Shown here: in pieces, positions 23,724 to 34,906 of the stretch
Numbering within the stretch: position 1 is the first letter of the stretch
Layout: the number at the start of each line of letters is the position of its first letter
Source: Rhynchonema sp. JSB1_4
Taxonomy: Eukaryota; Nematoda; Chromadorea; Monhysterida; Xyalidae
Direction: 5' to 3'
NCBI GenBank assembly: GCA_030248065.1
Contig: JASAMV010006379.1
Location: forward strand, 19,632-83,631
Length of the DNA: 64,000 nt
Notes under the pieces: model-generated
The model's database searches: none
Told to the model about the DNA's origin: nothing
Seen by the model: only the letters and a program-made list of their open reading frames with translations
Made by a program: the position numbers and the translations under genes

Positions 23724-26700
23724 ATGCTGGTCGGATATACAAAACCGAATTTCGTCAACGCACAATGTGACGCGCATGATTTTGAATGTCCAAACGAAGA
23801 TTACGGCGCAACGATACTGCGATATTTGTGCATGCAGCTGAATGAAACATTAGAGTTCAAATACTTGAACGAAAGTGAAATTCGTGAACTTCAAGACAAT
23901 GAAACATCGTCATCAAGTGGGGTGGGGCTGACGGCAGTGGATAATGGACTGGTGGATACGTTGGTGTCGTTGGTGGGTGCTGGTGGTGGTGATGTTTCGT
24001 CAGAAATATATAAAGTATACTTTCATCTGGTTATACCACACTTTTTATGGGTCACATCACATGACATTATGCTGCCCGCAGGCTGGACGCCTGGTTCATA
24101 ATTTTGGCTTGCTTGGTTGCGCTTTACCAATTCTAAAGTCGTAGTCGTTGTTTTGCCTACGGACTCTGTACGGCCCTGATGTTTCAACTTTTACTGTTCG
24201 ATGACGTGTTCCAGGTATCAGCCACACCATCCCGCGTTCTGCACTTCAACTTTTCCTACCCGGTACACCGAACATCGCCCGTGTTTGTCACGCACGTGAC
24301 GCATGAAGGTTCGGTGTATTCCGATTTCAGTCACACCAACCGTGTTTTGAGGACTGCAGGTGCAGGACATCTTCAGCTAAAACGCCGCTAACGGGCACAT
24401 GATAGCAAAACTGCTGATTCACACTTCTGATTCCAAAGCAGTTTATGGTTTTGTTGTTATTCCAGCCGTTTGCATGCTATCAGGCATCTTGTGATGTCCA
24501 TGTGCTCGAGCTAGACAGATGACGCAGATGGTTTCAACCCGAGTTCACAAAACCGAAACTGGGTTCCTCACCGCACCTACGTAGGCTGAGAATCACGAAA
24601 ACCAAGTTCCTCTCTCTCTCAACCAACCAACCTCTCCCACCCAGGCACTCTGACAGCAGCCCTCCGTCTGTTAACCATCTTTCAACCGCTTGTCTGGTTC
24701 ATGTGTCTGTGCACAATGGCTGTGTTGAGCTTGACGTTGAAAATGTGGCATTTCGGTACGCCTGCAAACGCATGGACTGGAAGAAGGGCCAAAGGTGAGG
24801 CCCAGGACTTATGCGTTTAGACTTGGGACGTTGTTCAGGTGCCGGGGGGCCAACTTTCAGTTCAGTGGCTTCTTGATTGTCGATCTTGGAAACCTGCGAC
24901 GATATCCAGCGAGATTATTCCACTGCCCTCAGCCTCAGCTAATTTAAGTGGCTGCTGTCTTTCGAAAACCGGCGGTTTTGTCCATGACGTACAGATCGGA
25001 CTTGCGTTGTCACGTAACCGGTTGTGCAATTTGCCGATGCAACATATTTTGACCAGCGTGACACAGGTTTATCAGCTGGCTGACGACCACGTTGTATCAC
25101 GCTGGTCGAAACCGGACGGCTCAGTATACCGTGAGCACTAATTCCCTTTTTATATAAAAAGTCACGTGATCGAATTAAAAGACCAGGCAAGCGACCACCA
25201 CCGCACCAGTTTTATGCAGGCCGTTGTGTTTAAACGTTTCAGGATCGTGGGATCCCATGGACACTTCAAACAGTTTCCAGTATAAAGCAGTGTGAGACGA
25301 CTTTTTGGTCCACCTTATATATGTACATACTACAATAGCCCCCTCTTCAGGCGTGAGCTCGTGGCACCTGCTCAGCCACTTGTTGACGCAGGATACGCTC
25401 AAACTCGACCACTCAAGTGCGAGTTTCAGCCTGTTGCTGTTGTGCACGTCCATGATGACACTGTTCACATTCGTGCTCTATCAGAATTATCTAAGCACCG
25501 TCCTGGTTAGTGGGTGGATCTATTTAGTTTTCTATGATGGTTTTACCATGCGAGTGTTCCGCATATGTGCATCTGTTTTTTAAGGTCGGTTTATACTCTG
25601 ACTGCCTGGCAGTAGCAGTCAGAAATTTGTGACTGCCCGTTCGGTCAGCTCACGAACAGAGCAAGAACAGCAGACGGCAGGCAGCGGGCAATGGACAGTG
25701 CGGAACAGGCAATCACTACAAGCAATTGCTGCCTTGCCGGGCACTTCTGCGTGGTAGTGACTTCTCCGGATTTTGACTTCTACTTCCCGGAAGTCAGAAG
25801 TATAAATAGACCTTAACTGTTTGTGTGATGTGGCCACATACTTGGTGCGTCAACTTTGCCGAACATATCGGAAATGCCGTTGTCACCTGACTTCTCTGCT
25901 CGAAGGACTTTTACGCTGGTCAGTATTGGTGGCACCAGTAAACTACAAGGCAAGCAAGGACGCATGAGCGATCCATTTGGTGGTCGCCTCCAAGTGAATT
26001 GTACAGCAAACGGATAACATTGTGGGTCACCCAGGGGCATGCAATTCACATAAATGTGTCACCAACTTTGTCACGTCGGCTTCAAAAATGGGGTCTAACT
26101 TTTTCAGGTGCGTCCTTACGTGCCTGAACCGCCCGTGACGAGCCTGGATGACCTGATCAGACAGCTGGATAGCGACCAACTCAAAGTCGTATTGCCCGAG
26201 CCGGGAACGATAGAGGAAACGTTTCTCGCCGATATTCAGCACAAAAGGGATAATGGCACACAAAACAGCGTGGTCGTCTATGAACATAATGATGTATGTT
26301 ACGACATTTTTCAATTTGCTCAAAACAATACTGCCGAATTTTCCGTACAGAGCATGGGCTATACTCGGAAAAACGATAAGAAATTGTCGGCCTTTTTGAC
26401 TCAAAGCCCACACCCCCAGATGACCATGCTGCACTCCGTCGGGCAAGCCATTAATATTTCCTAATATTACAGTATTTCTATATTTTATTGCTGGTTATGT
26501 ACGAATGAACTGTTGTCCCTTGTCAACTTTCGTCTTATGCTGCAAACATGGGGACCAGCAGTCCAAATTTCTAGATGCCTCTTTCAAAATCCCGCTCATT
26601 CCCTGGTTCAGGGTGTGCGTCGAGACATGATCCTGTCAGGTGACTACGTGCAAATCCAGAGTCTCAAGTACGCAGAGCTGGACCAGCGACGTAACTATTC

Positions 26701-27376
26701 GTGTTATGTGATGACCATCAAGGCCAAAGGGGTGAAGGACTTTGATGAGTGTTTTGTGTTCAGCAGAAACGTCAGGTGAGCGGTTATGCGTAACCCAGCT
26801 GTTTGGTGTTTTTAAGCTTACATAGCCATCTGGTGCATTCGCATCGCACTGACGATTGCAGCCTGAGACTGTCGTGAAACAGATCGAAATGCATGATGCA
26901 CACAGATGATGCGCCACAGCAGGATTGTCAAAGTCATCTCGATTCTGCGAGACCGGCTGCCCCAAAACTTGTATCCTTCACTTAGGTTTTGTTGCAGAAC
27001 AAATGGCTAAACTGAACGTGTTGCTCTGAGAATCACCACAAAGTGTTTGCTTCTCACAACGGACACACTCTTGTTTTCCAGTGCCGATTTGCACTCCCGA
27101 TTCAACTCAGCCATTCTCGACCACTACATGTACATTCAATTTGTGCTCAATCGCCATGAACGACATCTGAAGTCACTGGAGTCGGCCTGTGCCCGCCAGT
27201 GGGATGACAGTGCAAATGCCGGGTCACTGAGTAGACGACCCATCAGTTTGCTCACAATTTTGGGTGCTGTAGTCCTGCTGGGCGTTGGGCTCACGTTTGC
27301 TGGGCTGATGTTTGTGATTGAGATTTGCAGGGTTACTACATGGTTCGGCATGAATCGCGGACCATTGTCCAAATGA
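23724..27376 (+). CDS. Divergent ionotropic (glutamate-type) receptor, IR-like
   Basis: Seven exons in phase: 23724-24014, 24215-24359, 24645-24794, 25351-25505, 26108-26293, 26612-26775, 27082-27376; 461 aa. The order is that of an iGluR/IR: S1 ligand-binding half starting LVGYTKPNF with NGLVDTLV, GGGDVSSEIYKVSATPSR and FNFSYPV; M1 (FQPLVWFMCLCTMAVLSLTL); pore helix SSWHLLSHLLTQD; M3 ending LYQNYLSTVL; S2 half (TSLDDLIRQLDSDQLKVVLP, GTIEETFL, VVVYEHND); and M4 (LLTILGAVVLLGVGLTFAGL) near the C-terminus. By family, it forms a ligand-gated cation channel, often chemosensory. There is no amino-terminal (LIVBP) domain. The SYTANLAAF motif of true AMPA/kainate receptors is replaced by a relaxed YxxxL form, as in IRs. 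The start is uncertain: the ATG sits at the first S1 strand, so a leader may be missing. An AATAAA lies 73 bp past the stop. Confidence 0.82.
25584..25812. mobile_element. TTAA-flanked MITE (229 bp) in the receptor gene
   Basis: TTAA at 25580-25583 and 25813-25816 brackets inverted ends GGTCGGTTTATACTCTGACT / AGTCAGAAGTATAAATAGACC. It lies in the intron between the M3 and S2 exons. There is no coding content. Confidence 0.75.
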
Positions 27377-27448
27377 ATTGCGTTTGCATAATTTGCAAGG
27401 AATGTTAATGTTAATGTTATCCACATTAATGTTCGAAAAGGAATCATA

Positions 27449-27454
27449 AATAAA
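27449..27454 (+). promoter_or_regulatory. Polyadenylation signal AATAAA
   Basis: AATAAA lies 73 bp after the stop codon of the ionotropic receptor, within an A-rich stretch, and is the nearest canonical signal. Confidence 0.5.
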
Positions 27455-27686
27455 AATTAGCTGAATCGTGTTGGAGTTCTCCTATTGGTTGTCTGATTTT
27501 TACGTAACCTTTATTGTGGATCCACGCGGGGTTGGACATGGGAGAAGCAAATATTTCCATAAATGCTCATATCAAGCTTGTCAAAAGTGTTGCATCGGAA
27601 TGGAATTCATACACATCAATGTAGTATATGTTTGGAACTTTATACGATTCGCATTACTCGTGACTCGGCATGTTCCAATGTTTCAG

Positions 27687-27857
27687 TGGCGTGCATCCAT
27701 TGAATCAGCTCACGGACATGTCGCGTCATTGCAGGGATACCCTGAACATCACGCGGAACGTGTTCATCTGCGCTCCTGCACAGAGCTTGCTGCAGCACGC
27801 GCGTCGACTACGGGGCAAGGGAAATTTTGTGTGGACCTTATTTTTATCGATTGACGA
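27687..27857 (+). pseudogene. Orphan exon resembling an ANF-receptor/periplasmic-binding fold
   Basis: Bounded by a TTTCAG acceptor and a GAGTGAGT donor, it encodes about 56 residues. These include NITRNVFICAPAQSLLQHA followed by a LRGKGNFVWTLF strand. The spacing (hydrophobic strand, CA, helix, then G-N-F-V-W) recalls the ligand-binding domain of natriuretic-peptide receptors and iGluR amino-terminal domains. No partner exons were found on either side, so it may be a remnant or a false exon. Family assignment is tentative. Confidence 0.3.
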
Positions 27858-28904
27858 GTGAGTTGGTTCCAATTTCAAAGCGGCCACCACAGAAGCTAGC
27901 CGTGTCTTGCCGTAGTCGTATAGTGCTTGCCCTGAACATTAATACAAATCGCTTTATTTATACAGGGAAGATAGTAGGGCGCTATAGTGTTTTAAAGATG
28001 AGCGAAAATCTTTGGGGCACAGTCAGTGAAGACCAAAACGTCACACGCGCACCGATTTTTTGCCTTTTCACTTATTTTTTTAATGAATTCTGGGTAGTTA
28101 AGGACCGTTCTGTGTGTCACTTGACCGTGTTGGACTGTCGAAAAGTGCAGCGTCTCTCAATGTCCATACGCGACGGAAGTATGCCCTGAGGGCATAAAAC
28201 AAGATATGCGCGCACTGCCTAAAAGTTCGATACCAGAAAAGTCTGGGTCTCGAATTCCGCATTGCAGTCGAAGACCGTCGTTGTCCAGCACAATGGAAAC
28301 ACAGGTGCGGACCACTTGATCTGCGTGTTTCCAATATGTTGAATAACGACCTCATCAACTACAGTGCGTTATTCGAGAGCCAAACCTTTCTAGTATGGAA
28401 CTTTTATGCAGCTTCATCAAGTGGCGCGTCTCGTCGTCCTTCCTCAGGGCATATTTTCGTCTTGTGTGCTGCATGCATAATTTGTTGCGTTTGTTTTAGC
28501 TCCCATTTGTGGTTGACAGCATCGAGCTTCTGAGAAGTAACGGCCCACTTTATGGTCTTGACGGAGCACAAATAAATGACTGACAATTGACAGGCAAGCA
28601 TCGCTACTTTGGTCAATAACACGTACTGGGGACAAAGGAGATCAAGTATCGACAAAATTCCTTGTTTTGTACAAAGCTTGGAATAACATGGTATCTTTTA
28701 ACACAGCAACAAACGTAAAAACAGTGCTTTCGTATAAATTTTTCCTTTGAGCAGACGTTCACGTGGCCATCAACAGTGGCCATTTGATGTCGGTACGTCA
28801 ACGTGGGTTTCAACCGAATTTCTCTGAAAGTGCTCAATTAAACACATGCATTGCGTATTGTCTTATCGAGAGTTGTTTGTTTCATTATTGTCGCAACCGG
28901 TTAC

Positions 28905-31900
28905 CTACTGTACCTGTAGTTGGTCGAATCTGACAATGCTGACATTACACGCACGCGTAGCAGTGCATGGTCGTTGCCTACGTCGTCGAATTATTACAAC
29001 TGTTGGGATTAAAGCTACAACCAGAACGGCGCCAAGCACAATGAACACAACGCCAGCAGCTGATACGCCACCTGTGAGACAATAAGGTGGTTCGAACTGC
29101 ATTATTCACAAAAGAAAGGATCCCACCTGATGCATTTGACCGCTTGTCCGGTTTCCCTCCAGTACCTGCAGAATTGCTTGTTGTGCGTGTAGAATCAGTT
29201 GAGGTGGGTTTTCGGGCGAAACGGTAATGTCCTGAAAGGTTCGTTGAAACTGTTTCTTGTTTGCAGAAATTCTTCTTAATCGAAATTCTATGAGACCGTC
29301 ATTCAACCTGTCCCAGTGGCGTCGATGGAGCAAATAGATGGGTAAACTTCGCTGCAGGACTCTGCGTGCCAAAAGCCAGTCTGAAAGTCATTCTGTTTAG
29401 CACACGTTTAATTACATGGTATAAATCTTGACAGCTTCACGCACAATTTCTAACAACCCTCCACAGTGGCCATGAAGTCAAAGAACTGGACCTCACCTCT
29501 AAATCCATGGCAGCGCAAGCATTACCGTTGTTAAACGATGGTTTTCCGCCATACCAGTTTTGGTAGTTGACATAGACATCGCCCGCGCGACTGTCAGACC
29601 ACACCCATCCATGTATAGATCGGCCTAAAGTTGAAATTAAATTTGAGCGGTGCATAGAAGAAAAAACCGAATAAATCTGTATGTAAAGCACTATATTGAA
29701 GCTCACGTAGTCCGATCCATGCTTTCCTGTATCCACTCGTTATCGGATGCATATTTCGAAGACCCTCCAGAAGCAGTTTTTGATCATCGGGCGAGGTGAT
29801 CACGGCCAGGCTTGCATTTGTGTTCCCCTACAAAAAATCGTTGCAATTTGGCCAATGGTTGTAAAACAATACGGTGATGCGTAAGAATGTGTAATTACCG
29901 CTGTGCATGTCTGTTCTGCCAGACGATGTGCGCCTGCGTCCCAATGTTCGCTCTTTACGAAATAACAGTGTTGTGCGGCTGCAATCAACTCAGTATCGAA
30001 GTGCCAATTACCGTTCGCGCATTTTGCCCGAAGATCAGCACCGTGCTGATACGTGGATACTGAAAAGCGGCTTAAAGCTTGAGCTTCGTGGGGATAGGTC
30101 TGATTCCATAATTATCTGCAGGACAAGTTACTGAATTACAACAACAATAAATCGCACCACAGCAAATGAAGTCATGTCTAACTAACGAATATCGTAGGTA
30201 TGATTCGCCCACATTACCATCAATAGTTTATGACTGACTGGTTGCGACGTTTGCGTTTGTTAATAATAATTATTAATTGTGAACTCACCTTTTCTGCCCG
30301 TGCAGATGTAGCCTGCCGTGCCTGATATAAGCCTGCTGGTCCAGTAATTTCCATGATTATCCGTTTCCAAGGCCGTATCTTCGAAGCCGATGTCAAGCCC
30401 CAGTTCGTTAAAAAAATGCTCCTCACTGGGCACTATCGGGAGCATGAAACGTGGTATGTGACCATCATCCGTTACGAAAGCATTGACGGTCTACGTAGAA
30501 TTAGTGAAGCAGTTAATAGATGACGTGAATATGCGGTAATCCATATGAATTTCCGTGTAATTTTTGAAAACTTACCCTGTTTTTCTCGTCGGTTGCGATG
30601 TAGCGCAAGCCAAGCCAGTACGTTTTCCTCATGTTGAATGAATTTGTGCGTAATGAGGACATGACTGTCTTTCTGCATAATCGCTAAACACCAACAAGTG
30701 TTTACCAACGGAGTGACATTTGTCACGTGCCGCATCGTATGACAACTTGGGACTGTTATCTGCAGGACAAGTTACTGAATTACAACAACAATAAATCGCA
30801 CCACAGCAAATGAAGTCATGTCTAACTAACGAATATCGTAGGTATGATTCGCCCACGTTACCGTCAATAGTTGATGACTGACTGGTTGCGACGTTTGGTT
30901 GTTTACTCTTGATTTCTGAGCATCCTTTTCGCAGACGAATTTCAACTTCTTTTTGTTGCACTGCGTTTCTGAAAGTACGCAGATGAAAGCCCTTGTGCAC
31001 TGAGCAAAACGGGGGTCGGAATCTATTGTCTCTTACCTGGCACGACAACCCAGTAGCCTATGCCGTTGTAACCATTGTTCAGTTGCATATACGAGCACGG
31101 CTGATTTTGAAACGTTTATATTAGGGTTGATTGGTTCAGTAACTGTTTATATTAGGATTGCTTAGAAGTATTTTTGTGAACTTTGGTGTGCTAACATGTT
31201 TGTCGTGGGATTCGACGCCTTTGAGCATATTTGTTCGGTGGCTGATCCTCATGGGTTTTTCGTTTTCCCAAACAAAGTGACCATCTTTGTGTCGCTCCAA
31301 TCCAATCCATATGCCCGTGGTTGAGAAGTTGAGGGCAAGTGAGTGCACGAAGTCTGCAATAAGTAAAGGTTCGTGATGCCCAACACAGACGACAGTTGCG
31401 TGTTCACAGCAACACTGTGGAGACACATACGTAGACAAACGCTCTGCTGGGTTCGAATCCCAGGGAAAGAGAGTGATTATTCTTTGCACAAGTGCTTTCG
31501 TTCATTACGTGCGTTCAAGGTCTCACGTGCACTTAGTGCGCCACCAAAAACCAAACCAAGCCACCCGCTGACAGCAGGGTGTGTTGCTTGCGAGTGCTTC
31601 TCAGACCACCTCTGCATACATAGTTGAGCAACACCAAGACAGGAAAACATTCTTAGGACGACATCTGAATTTTATATTGTCGCTGGCATGAAGCAATTGC
31701 CATGCTCGTTTTCTAATTTTACCTTGAACCCATTCGTGGGGAATCGAAACTAAGTGGCTGTGGTCACGTTCGCACTGGACTTTCGCATCTGGTTTGTTTT
31801 TTGGCTGATGGTGTGGCTTGAAACACGAACCACCTGCAAATCACCTTATCATATTAATGAACATGGATTTCGTCGAATTGACCAGTTAATGCTCCCTACC

Positions 31901-33885
31901 CCACTCGATCCAATCCTCAGGACATTTGAAAGTGTCGCGCCGTCGAAGTCCAACAGCCAGTTCGTCCGAATCGCATTTTGACGTGTGGTCACAGATTGGT
32001 CGCTTGCATACAAATGGTAGCTCGTAATCACAACGTGTCGCAACCAGGGCTTAAAAATAAATATGTGTTTTATGCATTTCTGCTGCATTAACGTGAATTT
32101 GCACATTTACTTCTGTTGTCGTGTACATCCTTCGACCCAGCACGGGGTGATGACCGGAAGCACCGGCCAGAAGTCAAGTGTCTTTCGACTTCTTTTCCTT
32201 CGCTGATGACCAGTTGGTAGTCCAGCGGCGTTTCGTCGCTCCATCTGTAAATGAAGCCTTTAGACATTAGCTCAGAATTTTACTTTGCAAATGAATGGAT
32301 AGCTTGAACACACTTGATTTCTTGTCCGATTGATTTTGAAACTCCAACCCAAAAGCCGTTGTCTGCAGCTCGAGATCCGTGGTCATTATGTCTCTTGGAG
32401 ATTTTCCTTGGATCGTTACGGTCGGCCTGCAACTTTGAGAAATGTATCGTCGAGTCGTTTTTGATATTTATTATTGCGAACGCTGTAGTGATGCTGACCA
32501 CTTTGTGCACGAATTCCCATTCGATATTTGAATGTATTGATGCCAAGTGGGCGGAAGGGTATCCAGCTTCATAGCCAGGACCAGGTCTCTGACACGAACG
32601 GTCGGCATGTGCCCAGTATTCGTTATAGCTTTCATATTTGTAGCAATACGTGTGATTTGTTGTGTTCGTGACCGGAATGGTCAGCGGACACCAGCCAAGA
32701 TCAGTGCCGCATATGCGAAATTTGTGAGCTGGTTCTGGAAAGTTTTAGCTAGTAATATTGAATATACTTATTGTTATTCTTTGCAGTCACACTTGGACAG
32801 ACTAACCTTGTTCTGTGTCACCTATGTTCAGATACAGGCCAGCATTATCGTCAATTGACACCCACGCCTGACACAAAGAATGGTGCAGACGGATTCTGCA
32901 ATCCTGGTACTGCAGGCTGTACTGACGACCGCTGCCGTAAGCAGTCGCAACTGTGAACAAAACACGCTGTCTTAGATTGCACTTCGCAATGTCGGTCTAC
33001 AGTCAAGCCCAAAGTGAATACAGGCAACTAACTGGATGACAATGTCAAGCATTGTAGCTTTGCATCACTCGCATCTAGTTTCGTGTAATTGTAGTGTTTG
33101 AAGTGCAAATCCTTGTAATCCAACGCTTCAGCGTCTCGGCTGTCGGTCCACACCAACTTTGGTGCGTTTGAATCATCGCGTGGACACGGTTCGCCCAAAC
33201 CAAGATATGCCGGTCCATCTAGTTCCATATGGAAATCTCTTTCCTAGATGTTAACTCGCGATATCATGCACGCACTTGAAAACTCTAAGTATAATTGATC
33301 ACCGAAATCACGTACAATTAACGTCATGGCATTAATGGCGTCTGCCACTTTTTCGTCCGTGTCGATCACAGCCAGATGGCCACCATAGTCTTTACAAGTG
33401 GACTCGGCCTCATGCCAGTTTCGCGTTTGTCCCAGTCCACCAACCACCGTGTAGCACAGATACCTGACAAACATCGTGAGAACCTGTAAACAGTTGTCAA
33501 AGCGTACAAGAACAAAGGACCTCACCTGTCTTTCGAGCCAGCGAGCCTACGCGGTTTGTCCGGCGAAGTCCACTCTGAACCGAACTCGTGACAACGCGCC
33601 GCAACTGAAACAGTACGTGTCGGGGTTGGGGTAACTGAGAAACAAAGAATCAAACATGAAGCCGGTCACTGGCATGGGCATATGGTTTATAAACACGAGC
33701 ATCAGGCCGTGATTGGTGTCAAAGCATTGTGCAAATTATGTTCGCTTCTCATAGAACGTACCTTCCTCAGCAGAGGGCTCCTTGGCCGCGCCCCTACGTT
33801 GTCTTTTTGCTGCGCATTCGTTTTGTGCCAAAAACACAGCCACCAATGCAGCATGAAAGAACGTCCAGCAATAATGAGTGTTCAT
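28905..33885 (-). CDS. Five-CTLD single-pass receptor (mannose-receptor-like), one domain damaged
   Basis: Twenty exons, minus strand: 33885-33762, 33634-33526, 33463-33316, 33243-33069, 32950-32822, 32734-32314, 32244-32111, 32049-31900, 31833-31723, 31353-31196, 31100-31037, 30968-30907, 30759-30576, 30490-30289, 30059-29899, 29827-29707, 29624-29497, 29380-29308, 29165-29127, 29071-28905. A signal peptide (WTFFHAALVAVFLA) is followed by C-type lectin-like domains with typical landmarks: HLAVIDTDEK; AHLASIHSN and RCDYELPFVC; HLVSIPHEW, IWIGLERHKDG and LKFVCEK; YWLGLRYIATDE; SLAVITSPDDQ, AWIGL and QNWYGGKP. A transmembrane helix (GVVFIVLGAVLVVALIPTVV), RRRR stop-transfer and a short tail end the protein. 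Calcium/sugar EPN or QPD motifs are not evident, so glycan binding is unproven. Phases agree except at exon 13 (30759-30576), whose lectin frame shifts by one base. Joining exon 12 to 14 would restore frame. Exon 4's donor is the least certain. Confidence 0.8.
30112..30254. repeat. Segmental duplication, copy 1 (copy 2 at 30756-30898)
   Basis: About 143 bp starting TTATCTGCAGGACAAGTTAC and ending GACTGGTTGCGACGTTTG is present twice, 644 bp apart, in the same orientation. There are only a few differences (ATTACC/GTTACC, TAGTTTATG/TAGTTGATG). Each copy carries a CTGCAG splice acceptor on the minus strand. In copy 2 it is used for CTLD4 exon 13; in copy 1 it would lead to a premature stop. Confidence 0.85.
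30756..30898. repeat. Segmental duplication, copy 2
   Basis: Near-identical partner of 30112-30254. It covers the intron and acceptor just before the damaged exon of the fourth lectin domain, suggesting a recent unequal exchange inside the gene. Confidence 0.85.
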
Positions 33886-34906
33886 CGTCACAGCCGATAT
33901 TAGGTCGAAACAGTAGTTTTTCGTGTTTGAATATTGATTTGAGCTCAGCTGAACGTGTTTATATAGGTAGACGAACATGGCAATAATGGGAGTGGGTTGT
34001 TCATAATGATGAATACAACCCACACGTGTGTTTTTGAGAATTTTCAACTTTGCACGCTAGTGTCAAACACCTACACTCAATTGAACCGTGCCTTCAACAC
34101 CATGGGGAGGCATGTATGTAGTATGTATGTACTTGAAAAAGAAACGGTAAACATTCCCACACGATGAATGCAAGCGCATTTGTTCCAAAAATTGCATGCT
34201 TCATGCATGTAAGATGAATGCGAAGTAAGCATGGTTTGTGATTGACATTTCAATTTGCCAGAACCCACGCTTACCTTTTTCGTCAGTTGTGCTCACACTG
34301 TTCTGCGCGTACGATCATGAAAATGCGCTGCATTTTGATTCCGGAATGCAAAGCCATGTAAAATGAGACTACTTTCACTGGCGAGCTGTGTTGCATTTGT
34401 CTTACTCTCAGAAATGGATGGCCAAACATTTGTGTTAAGAAACCCACATTTTTTGGTGTTTTACAGACCCATCCACGTGTTATTATTTTTACTCACAACT
34501 TGCGCCGAGAGAAACAACCAAGTCTAATTTGCAAAAACAAAATCAAAATATCGGAACTAGTTGAAGGCACAGTTAGAATAAATAGCGCAAAAGTCTCATC
34601 TGCTACAGCATAATTCTATTGGTCGATTCAGAACTATAACGAGTGGAACAATGAGACGTCATAATCCGGCATCAAATTTGGTGATCGGTCTTGTTCTCAT
34701 CAGATTTTGCATATTAATATAGTATGATTTCAAAATTCGCGTCCGTCATATTAAAGGTCGCGTGGAACGTGCATGAATAGAATAACCGGACCGATTACGA
34801 GTTTTGATATAAGCCATGTGCATCACACTGAGATATCAGGACAAAATAATGCTTCTATTATACAATGAATACAAGCAAACAAATTCTGTACAAAGGGACA
34901 GTGTGC
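33886..34906. other. Spacer between the selenoprotein-P-like and lectin genes
   Basis: Holds the presumed promoter of the lectin receptor and the 3' UTR of the selenoprotein-P-like gene, both on the minus strand. No further gene or clear repeat was seen. Confidence 0.5.

Larger units (their letters stand above)
27377..28904. other. Interval between the ionotropic and lectin receptor genes
   Basis: The only protein-like stretch is the orphan exon at 27687-27857. The rest of the interval shows no domain, no repeat with clear ends and no gene on either strand that I can support. Confidence 0.5.

Noticed and set aside
31420..31480. tRNA T-arm-like CTGGGTTCGAATCCCAGG
   Set aside because: A good B-box hairpin, but I could not find a matching A-box, anticodon arm or acceptor stem upstream. 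It may be a SINE fragment, but the evidence is too thin to annotate.
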